Shown one piece after another: positions 1 to 8,055 of a stretch of DNA of 64,000 bases (the first letter of the stretch is position 1; every line of letters begins with the position of its first letter). This DNA comes from Caulobacterales bacterium 32-69-10 (GTDB lineage Bacteria > Pseudomonadota > Alphaproteobacteria > Caulobacterales > Caulobacteraceae), in assembly GCA_002280485.1 (NCBI GenBank), contig NCED01000004.1:17809-81808 (forward strand). Reading direction: 5' to 3'. The position numbers and the translations under genes were made by a program. The notes beneath the pieces are model-generated. The model saw only the letters and a list, made by a program, of their open reading frames with translations, had not been told where the DNA came from and did no database searches.

Positions 1-2
1 TC

Positions 3-3000
3 GGCTTCTACATCTATGGCTGGCGCCAGGTGCCGGTGAACACCGCCGTCATCGGCGAAAAGGCCGCCGCCACCCGGCCCGAGATCGAGCAGATCATGCT
101 GGGCGCACCGCGCGGCATGGAAGGCGAGGACCTGGAGCGCGCCCTGTTCCTGTGCCGTAAGCGGATCGAGAAGCGCGTCGGCGCCTCGAACCTGAACGAC
201 TTCTATGTCTGCTCCCTGTCGGCCAAGGCCATCATCTACAAGGGCATGTTCCTCGCCGAGCACATCGACGAGTTCTATCCCGACCTGCGCGACGAGCGGT
301 TCGTCAGCGCCGTGGCCATCTTCCACCAGCGCTATTCGACCAACACCTTCCCCGAATGGCGCTTGGCCCAGCCCTTCCGCATGCTCGCCCACAACGGCGA
401 GATCAACACGCTGAAGGGCAACATCAACTGGATGAAGAGCCATGAGATCCGCATGGCCGCCCAGGCCTTCGGTGAGCATGGCGAGGACATCAAGCCGGTG
501 ATCCAGCCGGGCGGCTCCGACTCGGCGGCCCTGGACAACACCTTCGAGGTGCTGGTCCGGGCCGGGCGCAGCGCGCCGATGGTCAAGACCCTGCTGATCC
601 CCGAGGCGGCCAGCGACACCCTGAAGCCGTCGCACAAGGCGCTCTACGCCTACGCCAATGCGGTGATGGAGCCGTGGGACGGGCCGGCGGCGGTGTGCGC
701 CACCGACGGCCGTTGGGTCGTGGCCGCCAAGGACCGCAACGGCCTGCGGCCCCTGCGCGTCGCCTACACCGACGACGGCCTGCTGATCATGGGCTCGGAA
801 GCCGGCATGACCGGCGTGGCCGAAGGCCGGATCACCGCCAAGGCGCACATCTCGCCCGGCCGGATGCTGGCGGTGGACCTGAGCGAGGGCCGCCTCTACG
901 GCGAGGAGGAGATTGTCGACGCCCTGGCCGACGCCCACCCCTACACCGAGTGGCTCGGCAATATCGTCAATCTGGAGGAGCGGATCGGCGCGGGGCCCGA
1001 GGCGCGCCGCTACGACCGCGAGGAGCTGCTGCGCCGGCAGGTGGCGGCGGGGCTCAGCCTGGAAGAGATGGAGATGATCCTCGCCCCCATGGTCGAGGAG
1101 GGCAAGGAAGCCGTCGGATCCATGGGCGACGACACGCCGCTGGCCGTGCTGTCGGAGCGCTACCGGCCCCTGTCGCACTTCTTCCGGCAGAACTTCAGCC
1201 AGGTCACCAACCCCCCGATCGACCCGCTGCGGGAGACCGGGGTGATGTCCCTGCGCACCCGTTTCAAGAACCTCGGCAACATCCTGGCCGAAGACGAGGC
1301 CCAGACCGACGTCTATCTGCTGGAGAGCCCGGTGCTGACCACCGGCATGTACGAGCGGATGATCGCCTTCGTCGGCGAGAAGGCCATCGCCGTCATCGAC
1401 TGCACCATGCCAGCGCCGGCGCCGGACGCCCTGCCGGGCGAAACCCTGCGCGTCCACATCGACCGGATCCGCGCCGAGGCGGAGGAGGCGGCCCTGCGCG
1501 GCTGCGGCCAGATCGTGCTGACCGACGAGCAGTCCGGTCCCGACCGGGTCGCCCTGCCCATGGTGCTGGCCACCGGGGGGGTGCACAGCCATCTCGTGGC
1601 CCGGGGCCTGCGCTCCTATGTCTCCCTCGTGGTGCGCTCGGCCGAGTGCATGGACACCCATGCCTTCGCCGTGCTGATCGGAGTGGGCGCCACGGCGGTC
1701 AACGCCTATCTGGCGCAGGAGAGCTTCCAGGACCGCCAGGAGCGCGGCCTGACCGGCGACCTGTCGGTCGCCGACGTGTGCCGCAACTTCCGCACCGCCA
1801 TCGAGGGCGGCCTGCTGAAGATCATCTCGAAGATGGGGATCTCGGTGATCTCCTCGTACCGGGGCGGCTACAACTTCGAGGCGGTGGGCCTGTCCCGCGC
1901 CCTGGTGGCAGAGTTCTTCCCCGGCATGCCGTCGCGCATCTCGGGCATCGGCTTGGCCGGCCTGGAGGCCAAGGCGGTCGAGATCCACCGCCGCGGCTGG
2001 GACGCCGCCGCGATCACGCTCCCCGTGGGCGGCGTCTATAAGTCGCGGCGCTCCGGCGAGGCGCACGCCTTCGAAGCCAATCTGATCCACACCCTGCAGA
2101 CCGCCTGCGACACCGGCCAGTACGATGTCTACAAGGCGTTTTCGAAGGGCATGCGCGCCCTGCCCACGATCCAGCTGCGGGACCTGCTGGACTTCCGTTC
2201 GGCCGCCAAGCCGATCGAGCTGGACGAGGTCGAGAGCGTCAACGAAATCCGCAAGCGCTTCCTGACCCCGGGCATGAGCATGGGCGCCCTCAGCCCCGAG
2301 GCGCACGGGACGCTGAACATCGCCATGAACCGGATCGGGGCCAAGAGCGTCTCCGGCGAGGGCGGTGAGGATTCAGAGCGCTACAAGCCCCTGCCCAACG
2401 GCGACAACCCCAACTCGGCGGTCAAGCAGGTGGCCTCGGGCCGGTTCGGCGTCACCGCCGAATATCTGAACCAGTGCCGCGAGATCGAGATCAAGGTCAG
2501 CCAGGGCGCCAAGCCCGGGGAAGGCGGCCAGCTGCCCGGCTTCAAGGTGACCGAGCTGATCGCGCGCCTGCGTCACGCCACCCCCGGCGTGACCCTGATC
2601 TCGCCGCCGCCGCACCACGACATCTATTCGATCGAGGACCTGGCCCAACTCATCTACGACCTGAAGCAGATCAACCCGATCGCGCGGGTCTGCGTGAAGC
2701 TGGTGTCGATGACCGGCATCGGGGCCATCGCCGCCGGCGTCGCCAAGGCCAAGGCCGACGTGATCCTGATCGCCGGCCACGTCGGCGGCACGGGCGCGTC
2801 ACCGCAGAGCTCGATCAAGTATGCCGGCGGACCGTGGGAGATGGGGCTTTCGGAAGCCAACCAGGTCCTGACGCTGAACAACCTGCGTCACCACGTGACC
2901 CTGCGCGCCGACGGCGGCATGCGGACCGGCCGCGACATCGTCATCGCCGCCATGCTCGGGGCCGAGGAGTTCGGCATCGGCACCGCGTCCCTGATCGCCA

Positions 3001-4142
3001 TGGGCTGCATCATGGTGCGCCAGTGCCAGTCCAACACCTGCCCGGTGGGCGTGTGCGTCCAGGACGAGCGGCTGCGGGCCAAGTTCACCGGCACGCCGGA
3101 GAAGGTGATCAACCTCTTCAGCTTCATCGCCGAGGAGGTGCGCGAGATCCTGGCCGAGCTGGGCTTCAAGTCCCTGCGCGAGGTGGTCGGCCGCACCGAC
3201 CTGCTGGCCCAGGTCTCCCGTGGGGGCGAGCACCTCGACGACCTCGACCTCAACCCCCTGCTGGTCCGCACCGACCCGGGCGCCAACCCGCCCTATTCGA
3301 CGGTGGAGGGCCGCAACGAGGTGCCGCCGACCCTGGACCAGGACATCGTGCGCGACGCCGCCCCCCTGCTGGAGCGGGGCGAGAAGATGCAGCTGACCTA
3401 CACCGTGCGGAACACCGCCCGGGCCATCGGCAGCCGCATCTCGTCGCACATCGTGCGCAAGTTCGGCATGACCGGCCTGCCGGCGGGGCACCTGACGGTG
3501 CAGCTGCGGGGCTCGGCGGGCCAGAGCATGGGCGCCTTCGCCGTGCAGGGGCTGCGCATCGAGCTGACCGGCGAGGCCAACGACTATGTCGGCAAGGGCC
3601 TGTCGGGGGCGACCATCGTCATCCGGCCCTCGCCCCATCTGGCGGCGCCGGAGGCCAACGCCCTGTTGGGCAACACGTGCCTCTACGGCGCGACCTCGGG
3701 CAAGCTGTTCGCGGCGGGCCGGGCGGCGGAACGCTTCGCCGTGCGCAACTCGGGCGCGACGACGGTGGTCGAGGGCTGCGGCGCCAACGGCTGCGAATAC
3801 ATGACCGGCGGCATGGCGGTGATCCTCGGGCCTACCGGCTCGAACTTCGCCGCCGGGATGAGCGGCGGCATGGCCTTCGTGCTCGACCTGCACGGGCGCT
3901 TCCAGGAGGTGCTCAATCCCGACAGCGTGGTGACCTGCCGGGTCAGCTCGCCGCACTGGGAGCAGGTGCTGCGCAGCCTCGTGGCCGAACACGCCCGCGA
4001 GACCGGGTCACGCTTCGCCGCCGACCTGCTCCGCGACTGGGAGCGGGTGAAGGGCAGCTTCTGGCAGGTCTGCCCCAAGGAGATGGTCGGCCGGCTGGAC
4101 CACGCGCTGGAGGCCGAAGAGGCGGTGCACGCGCGGGCCTAG
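3..4142 (+). CDS. gltB: Glutamate synthase (NADPH) large subunit, 5' end outside the window
   Basis: Makes glutamate from glutamine and 2-oxoglutarate in the cytoplasm with a small flavoprotein partner (GltD, not in the window). The reading frame is open from base 3, so the N-terminal catalytic Cys of the glutamine amidotransferase domain lies upstream. Visible in order are the rest of the amidotransferase domain (WRQVPVN at the edge, then LAHNGEINTLKGN), the central domain, and the FMN/synthase domain (SGEGGEDSERY near base 2355 and HVGGTGASPQSSIKYAG near 2780). The 3Fe-4S cysteines follow in GCIMVRQCQSNTCPVGVC near 3004-3057, and the C-terminal GXGXG-type beta-helix ends the protein. It shows 1379 residues, consistent with a full-length protein of about 1500. 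The gene ends 22 bases from the convergent citrate-synthase-like gene. No break or frameshift is seen. Confidence 0.97.
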   Translation, partial: GFYIYGWRQVPVNTAVIGEKAAATRPEIEQIMLGAPRGMEGEDLERALFLCRKRIEKRVGASNLNDFYVCSLSAKAIIYKGMFLAEHIDEFYPDLRDERFVSAVAIFHQRYSTNTFPEWRLAQPFRMLAHNGEINTLKGNINWMKSHEIRMAAQAFGEHGEDIKPVIQPGGSDSAALDNTFEVLVRAGRSAPMVKTLLIPEAASDTLKPSHKALYAYANAVMEPWDGPAAVCATDGRWVVAAKDRNGLRPLRVAYTDDGLLIMGSEAGMTGVAEGRITAKAHISPGRMLAVDLSEGRLYGEEEIVDALADAHPYTEWLGNIVNLEERIGAGPEARRYDREELLRRQVAAGLSLEEMEMILAPMVEEGKEAVGSMGDDTPLAVLSERYRPLSHFFRQNFSQVTNPPIDPLRETGVMSLRTRFKNLGNILAEDEAQTDVYLLESPVLTTGMYERMIAFVGEKAIAVIDCTMPAPAPDALPGETLRVHIDRIRAEAEEAALRGCGQIVLTDEQSGPDRVALPMVLATGGVHSHLVARGLRSYVSLVVRSAECMDTHAFAVLIGVGATAVNAYLAQESFQDRQERGLTGDLSVADVCRNFRTAIEGGLLKIISKMGISVISSYRGGYNFEAVGLSRALVAEFFPGMPSRISGIGLAGLEAKAVEIHRRGWDAAAITLPVGGVYKSRRSGEAHAFEANLIHTLQTACDTGQYDVYKAFSKGMRALPTIQLRDLLDFRSAAKPIELDEVESVNEIRKRFLTPGMSMGALSPEAHGTLNIAMNRIGAKSVSGEGGEDSERYKPLPNGDNPNSAVKQVASGRFGVTAEYLNQCREIEIKVSQGAKPGEGGQLPGFKVTELIARLRHATPGVTLISPPPHHDIYSIEDLAQLIYDLKQINPIARVCVKLVSMTGIGAIAAGVAKAKADVILIAGHVGGTGASPQSSIKYAGGPWEMGLSEANQVLTLNNLRHHVTLRADGGMRTGRDIVIAAMLGAEEFGIGTASLIAMGCIMVRQCQSNTCPVGVCVQDERLRAKFTGTPEKVINLFSFIAEEVREILAELGFKSLREVVGRTDLLAQVSRGGEHLDDLDLNPLLVRTDPGANPPYSTVEGRNEVPPTLDQDIVRDAAPLLERGEKMQLTYTVRNTARAIGSRISSHIVRKFGMTGLPAGHLTVQLRGSAGQSMGAFAVQGLRIELTGEANDYVGKGLSGATIVIRPSPHLAAPEANALLGNTCLYGATSGKLFAAGRAAERFAVRNSGATTVVEGCGANGCEYMTGGMAVILGPTGSNFAAGMSGGMAFVLDLHGRFQEVLNPDSVVTCRVSSPHWEQVLRSLVAEHARETGSRFAADLLRDWERVKGSFWQVCPKEMVGRLDHALEAEEAVHARA

Positions 4143-4164
4143 CGGGACGAGGCGGCGGCAGGCC

Positions 4165-5346
4165 CTAGGCGGCGTTCGCCTCGCCCTCGTCTTCGTAGCG
4201 GACGCGGGGGTTGATGGCGGCGCCCTCGACCCTTTGCTCCAGGGCGTGACCGAGCCAGCCGGCGGTGCGGGCGATCAGCATGATGGTCTGGGGCGCGTCG
4301 ACCGGCAGGCCGAGGGTGCGGGCCATGGCCACCAGGGCGAAGTCCAGGTTGGGGGCCTGGCCGGTGACGGCCTCGCCAGCGGCGGCGATCTCGATCAGGC
4401 CGTCGGCGTAGCGCAGGCCTTCCGCCATGGAGCGGGCGCGGGGGTCCCCCTCCGGGAATAGCGGATGGCCGAACCCGGGCACGTCCAGGCCCTGGGCCAG
4501 CCGCTGGATGGCCGCCTGGCGGGCGTCGGAGATCCGGCGCGCCTCGGCGATGAAGCCGGCGACCTGGGCCGGCATGCCCCCGTGCAGCGGACCGGCATAG
4601 GTGGACAGCCCGGCCAGGACGGAGGCGGCCAGGGGCGCGCCCGTGGAGGCGGCCACGCGCACGGCGAGGCTGGACGGGGTCAGCTCCTGATCGGCCGCCA
4701 GCACCAGGGCGCGGCGGACCATATCGGCCTTCAGGCCCTCCAGGCGCCAGGCCTTGGCGAGGCGATCGTGCAGGGGGCCGTTGCGGGCCTGGCCGCAGAC
4801 GGCGTCGACCAGGTCGATGAGGATCGAGGCCGCCTCGCGCTTCAGGGCGTGCGGGGCGCGGCCCGATGTGGCCGGGTCGTGGCCGGCCCGGTGGGCGAGC
4901 AGGGCGAAGGCGCGGGCGCGCGGTTCCGGGCCCGTGACCAGGGCTGGATGGGGGGCGATGCCCATGAAGGGGTCTTCGCCCTCGCAGCGCCACAACAGGC
5001 GCGCGGTCTCCTCCAGACTGGCGGTCTCAGCCAGTTCGACGGCGTCGCGGCCGCGGTAGAACAGCCGCCCGTCTGCGACGGCGGCGACCGCCGAGACCAC
5101 GGCCGGCTCGGTCCAGGCCAGGGGGCTGTCGGCGGCGCGGTCGGCGCCCTGGTAGGCGCCGGGCCGTCCCCGGCCCTTGCGCAGGGACAGGCGCATAATG
5201 TCGTCGGCGGCGTAGAGGCTGCGGCGCGGGTCGTCGGCGTCGGAGCGGCTCGCGATCAGGCCGCGGCTGGCGTAGGCGTAAAGGGTCTGAAGTTTCACGC
5301 CCAGCCGGGCCTGAGCCTCCTCGGCGGTAATCCACTTGGCGCTCAT
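4165..5346 (-). CDS. Citrate synthase family protein with N-terminal helix-turn-helix
   Basis: A 393-residue protein. Residues 1 to about 60 read as a MerR/excisionase-like DNA-binding segment (ITAEEAQARLGVKLQTLYAY, then a wing-like RGLIASRSD). The rest is a short citrate-synthase fold with the expected active-site blocks: LHGGMPAQV (His), GFGHPLFPEGDPRA (His) and PNLDFALVAMARTLG (Asp), ending in GHALEQRV. Citrate synthases condense oxaloacetate with acetyl-CoA or propionyl-CoA; which acyl-CoA is used cannot be read here. The ATG at 5346 is chosen over an in-frame codon at 5430 because it starts at the conserved HTH and because a palindrome at 5365-5383 would otherwise lie inside the gene. 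The HTH suggests the protein binds DNA, perhaps its own promoter (inference). The housekeeping gltA is expected elsewhere. Confidence 0.85.
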   Translation of the reverse strand: MSAKWITAEEAQARLGVKLQTLYAYASRGLIASRSDADDPRRSLYAADDIMRLSLRKGRGRPGAYQGADRAADSPLAWTEPAVVSAVAAVADGRLFYRGRDAVELAETASLEETARLLWRCEGEDPFMGIAPHPALVTGPEPRARAFALLAHRAGHDPATSGRAPHALKREAASILIDLVDAVCGQARNGPLHDRLAKAWRLEGLKADMVRRALVLAADQELTPSSLAVRVAASTGAPLAASVLAGLSTYAGPLHGGMPAQVAGFIAEARRISDARQAAIQRLAQGLDVPGFGHPLFPEGDPRARSMAEGLRYADGLIEIAAAGEAVTGQAPNLDFALVAMARTLGLPVDAPQTIMLIARTAGWLGHALEQRVEGAAINPRVRYEDEGEANAA

Positions 5347-5364
5347 CGCGGCCCTCGCCAGCAT

Positions 5365-5383
5365 GTTGATCAACGTGATCAAC
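5365..5383. promoter_or_regulatory. Perfect 8-3-8 palindrome upstream of the HTH-citrate synthase, candidate operator
   Basis: GTTGATCA, a 3-base spacer ACG, then TGATCAAC form a perfect inverted repeat 18 bases upstream of the start codon at 5346. The position suits an autoregulatory operator for the HTH domain of the gene (inference). It is not a canonical FNR/FixK site, because the TTGAT and ATCAA halves are 7 bases apart rather than 4. Confidence 0.5.
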
Positions 5384-5484
5384 TTGGGTTTAGGGAACCA
5401 CGGACGCAGTTCCAACGCGAATCTATCCACAGGGGATTCAGGCGGATCGCAACCCCTCGTTCGGGGAGGGTTCCCCCTCAGGGG

Positions 5485-6219
5485 TCAGGCGCACACAGGA
5501 CAGGCGGGGTCGGCCCCGATGCGCACGGTGCGGGCCTCGGCCGCCAGGGCGTCGTAGATCAACAGCCGCCCATCCAGGGGCTCGCCAGCCCCGGCCAGAT
5601 GCTTCAGGGCCTCCAGCGCCATCATCGAACCGATCACCCCGGCCAGGGCCCCCATCACCCCGACGGCGGCGCAGGTCTCGGCCTCGGGCGGGACGTCGGG
5701 GACGAGGCAGCGGTAGCAGGGGCGGCCCGAGAACACCCCGACCTGGCCGGTCCAGCGGCCCAGGGCCCCCGACACCAGGGTCTTGCCGGCGTGGACGCAG
5801 GCCGCGTTGACGGCGAACCGCGTGGCGAAGTCGTCCGTGCCGTCGAGCACCAGGTCGTAGCCGGCGACCACAGACTCGGCGTTCTCCGGCGTGACGGCCA
5901 CGGCGTGGGCCTCGACCTGGACGTGGGGGTTGATGGCGGCCAGCCGCTCGGCGGCGGCGTCGACCTTGGCCCGGCCGATGTCGGCGGTGGCGAAGATCAC
6001 CTGCCGCTGCAGGTTGGACAGGGACACCCGGTCCGGGTCAGCCAGGCCGATCATCCCCACCCCGGCGGCGGCGAGGTAGAGGGCCGCGGGCGCGCCCAGG
6101 CCGCCGGCGCCGACGATCAGCACCCGCGCCGCCTTCAAGCGTTGTTGGCCCGGCCCGCCCACCTCGCGCAGCACCAGGTGGCGGGCGTAGCGCTCGACCT
6201 CTTCGTCGGAAAAGCTCAT
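5485..6219 (-). CDS. moeB: MoeB/ThiF/HesA-family sulfur-carrier adenylyltransferase
   Basis: An E1-like enzyme of 244 residues that adenylates the C-terminal Gly-Gly of a sulfur-carrier protein (MoaD or ThiS) for molybdopterin or thiamin synthesis. Residues 1-25 match the usual start (FSDEEVERYARHLVLREVGG). The nucleotide-binding loop VLIVGAGGLGAPAALYL follows, then LQRQVIF, the DGTDDFATRF block, and two Cys pairs (CYRC and CPVC) that bind zinc in the family. There is no rhodanese domain, so it is the short MoeB/ThiF form. Its ATG overlaps the stop of the upstream DUF2244 gene by 4 bases (6216-6219), so the two are probably co-translated. MoeB versus ThiF cannot be decided without a tree. Confidence 0.85.
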   Translation of the reverse strand: MSFSDEEVERYARHLVLREVGGPGQQRLKAARVLIVGAGGLGAPAALYLAAAGVGMIGLADPDRVSLSNLQRQVIFATADIGRAKVDAAAERLAAINPHVQVEAHAVAVTPENAESVVAGYDLVLDGTDDFATRFAVNAACVHAGKTLVSGALGRWTGQVGVFSGRPCYRCLVPDVPPEAETCAAVGVMGALAGVIGSMMALEALKHLAGAGEPLDGRLLIYDALAAEARTVRIGADPACPVCA

Positions 6220-6674
6220 GCCGGGGCGTACCTTTCGCGCTTGGCCGCGGCAATGGCGCGCTCCAGCGCTTCGGCGAAGGCGGTGCGCTCGCGGGGGCTC
6301 AGGACCCGGGCGACATCCAGGCTGCGTCCAGAGAGGCGCAGCGCCACCGCCCTGTCTTCCAGCGTCACGCGGGTGAAGGCGGTGGGCGAGGACCACACGG
6401 TCTGGTTCCGGCGCAGCACCTCCACCGTCTGGGCCGAGACCTGCACCCGTTCGGCGTTTCGCGCGCGCCGGTTGGAGATGTGGAAGGCGAGCCAGACGCC
6501 GGCGAAGTCGACCCCGAGGAAGATCGGCACGGGGAAGGCGCCGATGGCCAGCAGGAAGACGCCGACGACGAGATTGTAGACGCCCAGCACCCCCAGCAGC
6601 ACCCACAGGCCCCGCTTTGACAGCGAGCGGTTGGGCGTGATCACCGCATCCATGTAAAGGGGCTGAACGGCCAT
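6216..6674 (-). CDS. DUF2244 membrane protein
   Basis: A 152-residue protein of the DUF2244 type found widely in alphaproteobacteria; its function is unknown to me. After a short polar N-terminus (ITPNRSLSKRG) two hydrophobic segments follow closely (WVLLGVLGVYNLVVGVFLL and PVPIFLGVDFAGVWLAF), so it is predicted to sit in the inner membrane with its C-terminal domain (VQVSAQTVEVLRRNQ, SLDVARVLSPRER) in the cytoplasm. Two starts are possible: 6674, taken here because AGGTCGGG precedes it, and 6653, which has no clear ribosome site. The stop overlaps the start of the MoeB-like gene, so the pair forms an operon. It is divergent from nth with only about 30 bases between. Confidence 0.72.
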   Translation of the reverse strand: MAVQPLYMDAVITPNRSLSKRGLWVLLGVLGVYNLVVGVFLLAIGAFPVPIFLGVDFAGVWLAFHISNRRARNAERVQVSAQTVEVLRRNQTVWSSPTAFTRVTLEDRAVALRLSGRSLDVARVLSPRERTAFAEALERAIAAAKRERYAPA

Positions 6675-6704
6675 GCCCGACCTATATGGACCCCGACGCC
6701 CCGG

Positions 6705-7265
6705 ATGAAGAGTCCCGCCCGCCAGAAGAAAAGCTTCCGCCTGTCGACCGCGGAAAAGGCGCGCATCGCCGAGATCTTCGACCGTTTCGCCGCCCGCGAG
6801 GCCGACCCGGCCGCCATGCTCGAACTGGGCGAGGCGCGGCTGATGGAGCTGATCAAGACCATCGGCCTCTATCGCACCAAGGCGAAGAACGTCATGGCCA
6901 CGGCGCAGATCCTGACCGAGCGTTACGGCGGCGAGGTCCCGTTGGAGCGCACGGCCCTGCAGTCCCTGCCCGGGGTGGGGCGCAAGACGGCCAGCGTCGT
7001 GCTGAACGAGTTGAGGATCGAGCCGGCCATCGCCGTCGACACCCATGTGTTCCGGGTCTCGCACCGGTTGAAGCTGTCCAGCGCCCCCACCCCGGACGGG
7101 GTCGAGCTGGAGCTGATGGCGAAGATCCCGGAGGGGCGGAAGACCCGCGCGCACCACTGGCTGATCCTGCACGGCCGCTACACCTGCGTCGCCCGCAAGC
7201 CCAGGTGCGAGGCGTGCATCGTCGCCGACCTGTGCCCGTCGCGGGCGCTGTTCGTGGGGGTTTGA
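6705..7265 (+). CDS. nth: Endonuclease III-like DNA glycosylase, internally shortened
   Basis: Endonuclease III removes oxidised pyrimidines and nicks abasic sites. The helix-hairpin-helix LPGVGRKTASVVLN with the catalytic Lys, the VDTHVFRV block with the catalytic Asp, and the 4Fe-4S motif C-X6-C-X2-C-X5-C (starting in HGRYTC) are all present. The protein is 186 residues against about 211-230 for the family. The missing part is near the N-terminus: the first helix (STAEKARIAEIFDRFAA) runs straight into EADPAAMLELGE, and the usual intervening block of about 40 residues, which contains the SAQATD segment lining the active-site pocket, is absent. The catalytic half is also rather diverged. It may be a damaged gene, a paralogue or an assembly deletion. 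The ATG at 6705 is close to the divergent DUF2244 start. Confidence 0.8.
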   Translation: MKSPARQKKSFRLSTAEKARIAEIFDRFAAREADPAAMLELGEARLMELIKTIGLYRTKAKNVMATAQILTERYGGEVPLERTALQSLPGVGRKTASVVLNELRIEPAIAVDTHVFRVSHRLKLSSAPTPDGVELELMAKIPEGRKTRAHHWLILHGRYTCVARKPRCEACIVADLCPSRALFVGV

Positions 7266-7287
7266 GCGCGCGCATTCGGCCGCCGCA

Positions 7288-7303
7288 GTAAACGCCCCTT
7301 AAC
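7288..7303. promoter_or_regulatory. Possible CtrA-type site upstream of fzlA
   Basis: GTAA, seven bases, TTAAC matches the CtrA pattern TTAA-N7-TTAAC at all but one half-site base. It lies 39 bases before the fzlA start in the nth-fzlA gap. Such near-matches also occur by chance, so this is tentative. Confidence 0.3.
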
Positions 7304-7341
7304 GCCTTGGGCGCAGGGTCCGATTCTCGCCCGGCCGGCTC

Positions 7342-8028
7342 ATGATCGTCGAACGCACCCTCCATCACTTCCCGCTCGACCCCTTCTCCCGCCAGGCCCG
7401 CCTGGCGCTCGGAGAAAAGCGCCTGCCGTTCCGGGAGGTGATCGAGCGCTATTGGGAGCGTCCCGAGAGCCTGAACACCCTGAACCCCTCCGGCCTGACC
7501 CCGGTCCTGGTCGAGATGCGGGGGGGCGAGAAGCTGGTCCTTTGTGAGAGCCGGGCCCTGCTGGAGCACCTGGAGGAGCAGTATCCGGAACCGGGCCTGC
7601 TGGGCCACAGCGCGGCGGAACGGGCCGAGGCCCGCCGGCTGGTCCAGTGGTTCGACCGCAAGTTCGACTACGAGGTCAACGGCCTGCTGCTGCACGAGAA
7701 GATGGAGAAGCGGCTGCTCGGCCTCGGCTCTCCGGACCCGGGCGCCCTGCGCGCCGGCCGCGAGGCGCTGAAGACCCACCTCGGCTATATGGAAAGCCTG
7801 CTGGACGGCCGCGACTGGCTGGCCGGCGAGCGGCTGAGCCTGGCTGACATCGCCGCGGCCGGCCATCTGTCGGTGATCGACTATATGGGCGAGATCCCCT
7901 GGGACCAGGTCCCGGCGGTGCGGCTCTGGTACGCCAAGATCAAGTCGCGGCCCTGCTTCCGCCCCCTGCTCGGCGACCGCCAGCCCGGCCTGCCGCCCAG
8001 CGCGCACTACCACGACCTGGATTTCTAG
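7342..8028 (+). CDS. fzlA: GST-fold cell-division protein, FzlA-like
   Basis: A 228-residue protein with a thioredoxin-like GST N-domain (residues about 5-85: LHHFPLDPFSRQARLAL, NPSGLTPVL, ESRALLEHLEE) and an all-helical C-domain (about 95-215). In Caulobacter, FzlA is a GST-family protein that binds FtsZ and is needed for division. From memory, Trp38 and an Asp at position 227 at the extreme C-terminus matter for FzlA function. Here residue 38 is Trp (ERYW) and the protein ends HYHDLDF with Asp at 227, which supports the name over a detoxifying GST. It stands alone on this strand after nth, with a possible CtrA-type site upstream. A generic GST remains possible. Confidence 0.75.
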   Translation: MIVERTLHHFPLDPFSRQARLALGEKRLPFREVIERYWERPESLNTLNPSGLTPVLVEMRGGEKLVLCESRALLEHLEEQYPEPGLLGHSAAERAEARRLVQWFDRKFDYEVNGLLLHEKMEKRLLGLGSPDPGALRAGREALKTHLGYMESLLDGRDWLAGERLSLADIAAAGHLSVIDYMGEIPWDQVPAVRLWYAKIKSRPCFRPLLGDRQPGLPPSAHYHDLDF

Positions 8029-8055
8029 CCCGGCCCTTTCCCGCTATGGGGGGGC

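Noticed and set aside
674..2041. 455-codon open frame inside gltB
   Set aside because: Overlaps the gltB frame fully; its translation is Arg/Pro/Gly-rich with no family pattern, a shadow of GC-rich coding.
2474..4168. 564-codon open frame inside gltB
   Set aside because: Shadow of gltB in another frame; low-complexity Arg/Gly/Pro product.
5366..5382. FNR/FixK box (TTGAT ... ATCAA)
   Set aside because: The halves are separated by 7 bases, not 4; the site is better described as an 8-3-8 palindrome.
4465..6579. 704-codon plus-strand frame antisense to the citrate synthase and MoeB-like genes
   Set aside because: Runs across several genes with recognised proteins on the other strand; no motifs.
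5485..6606. Fusion of DUF2244-like and MoeB-like proteins in one frame
   Set aside because: The MoeB-like ATG at 6219 overlaps the DUF2244 stop in a different frame; the extra N-terminal part of the open frame is not conserved sequence.
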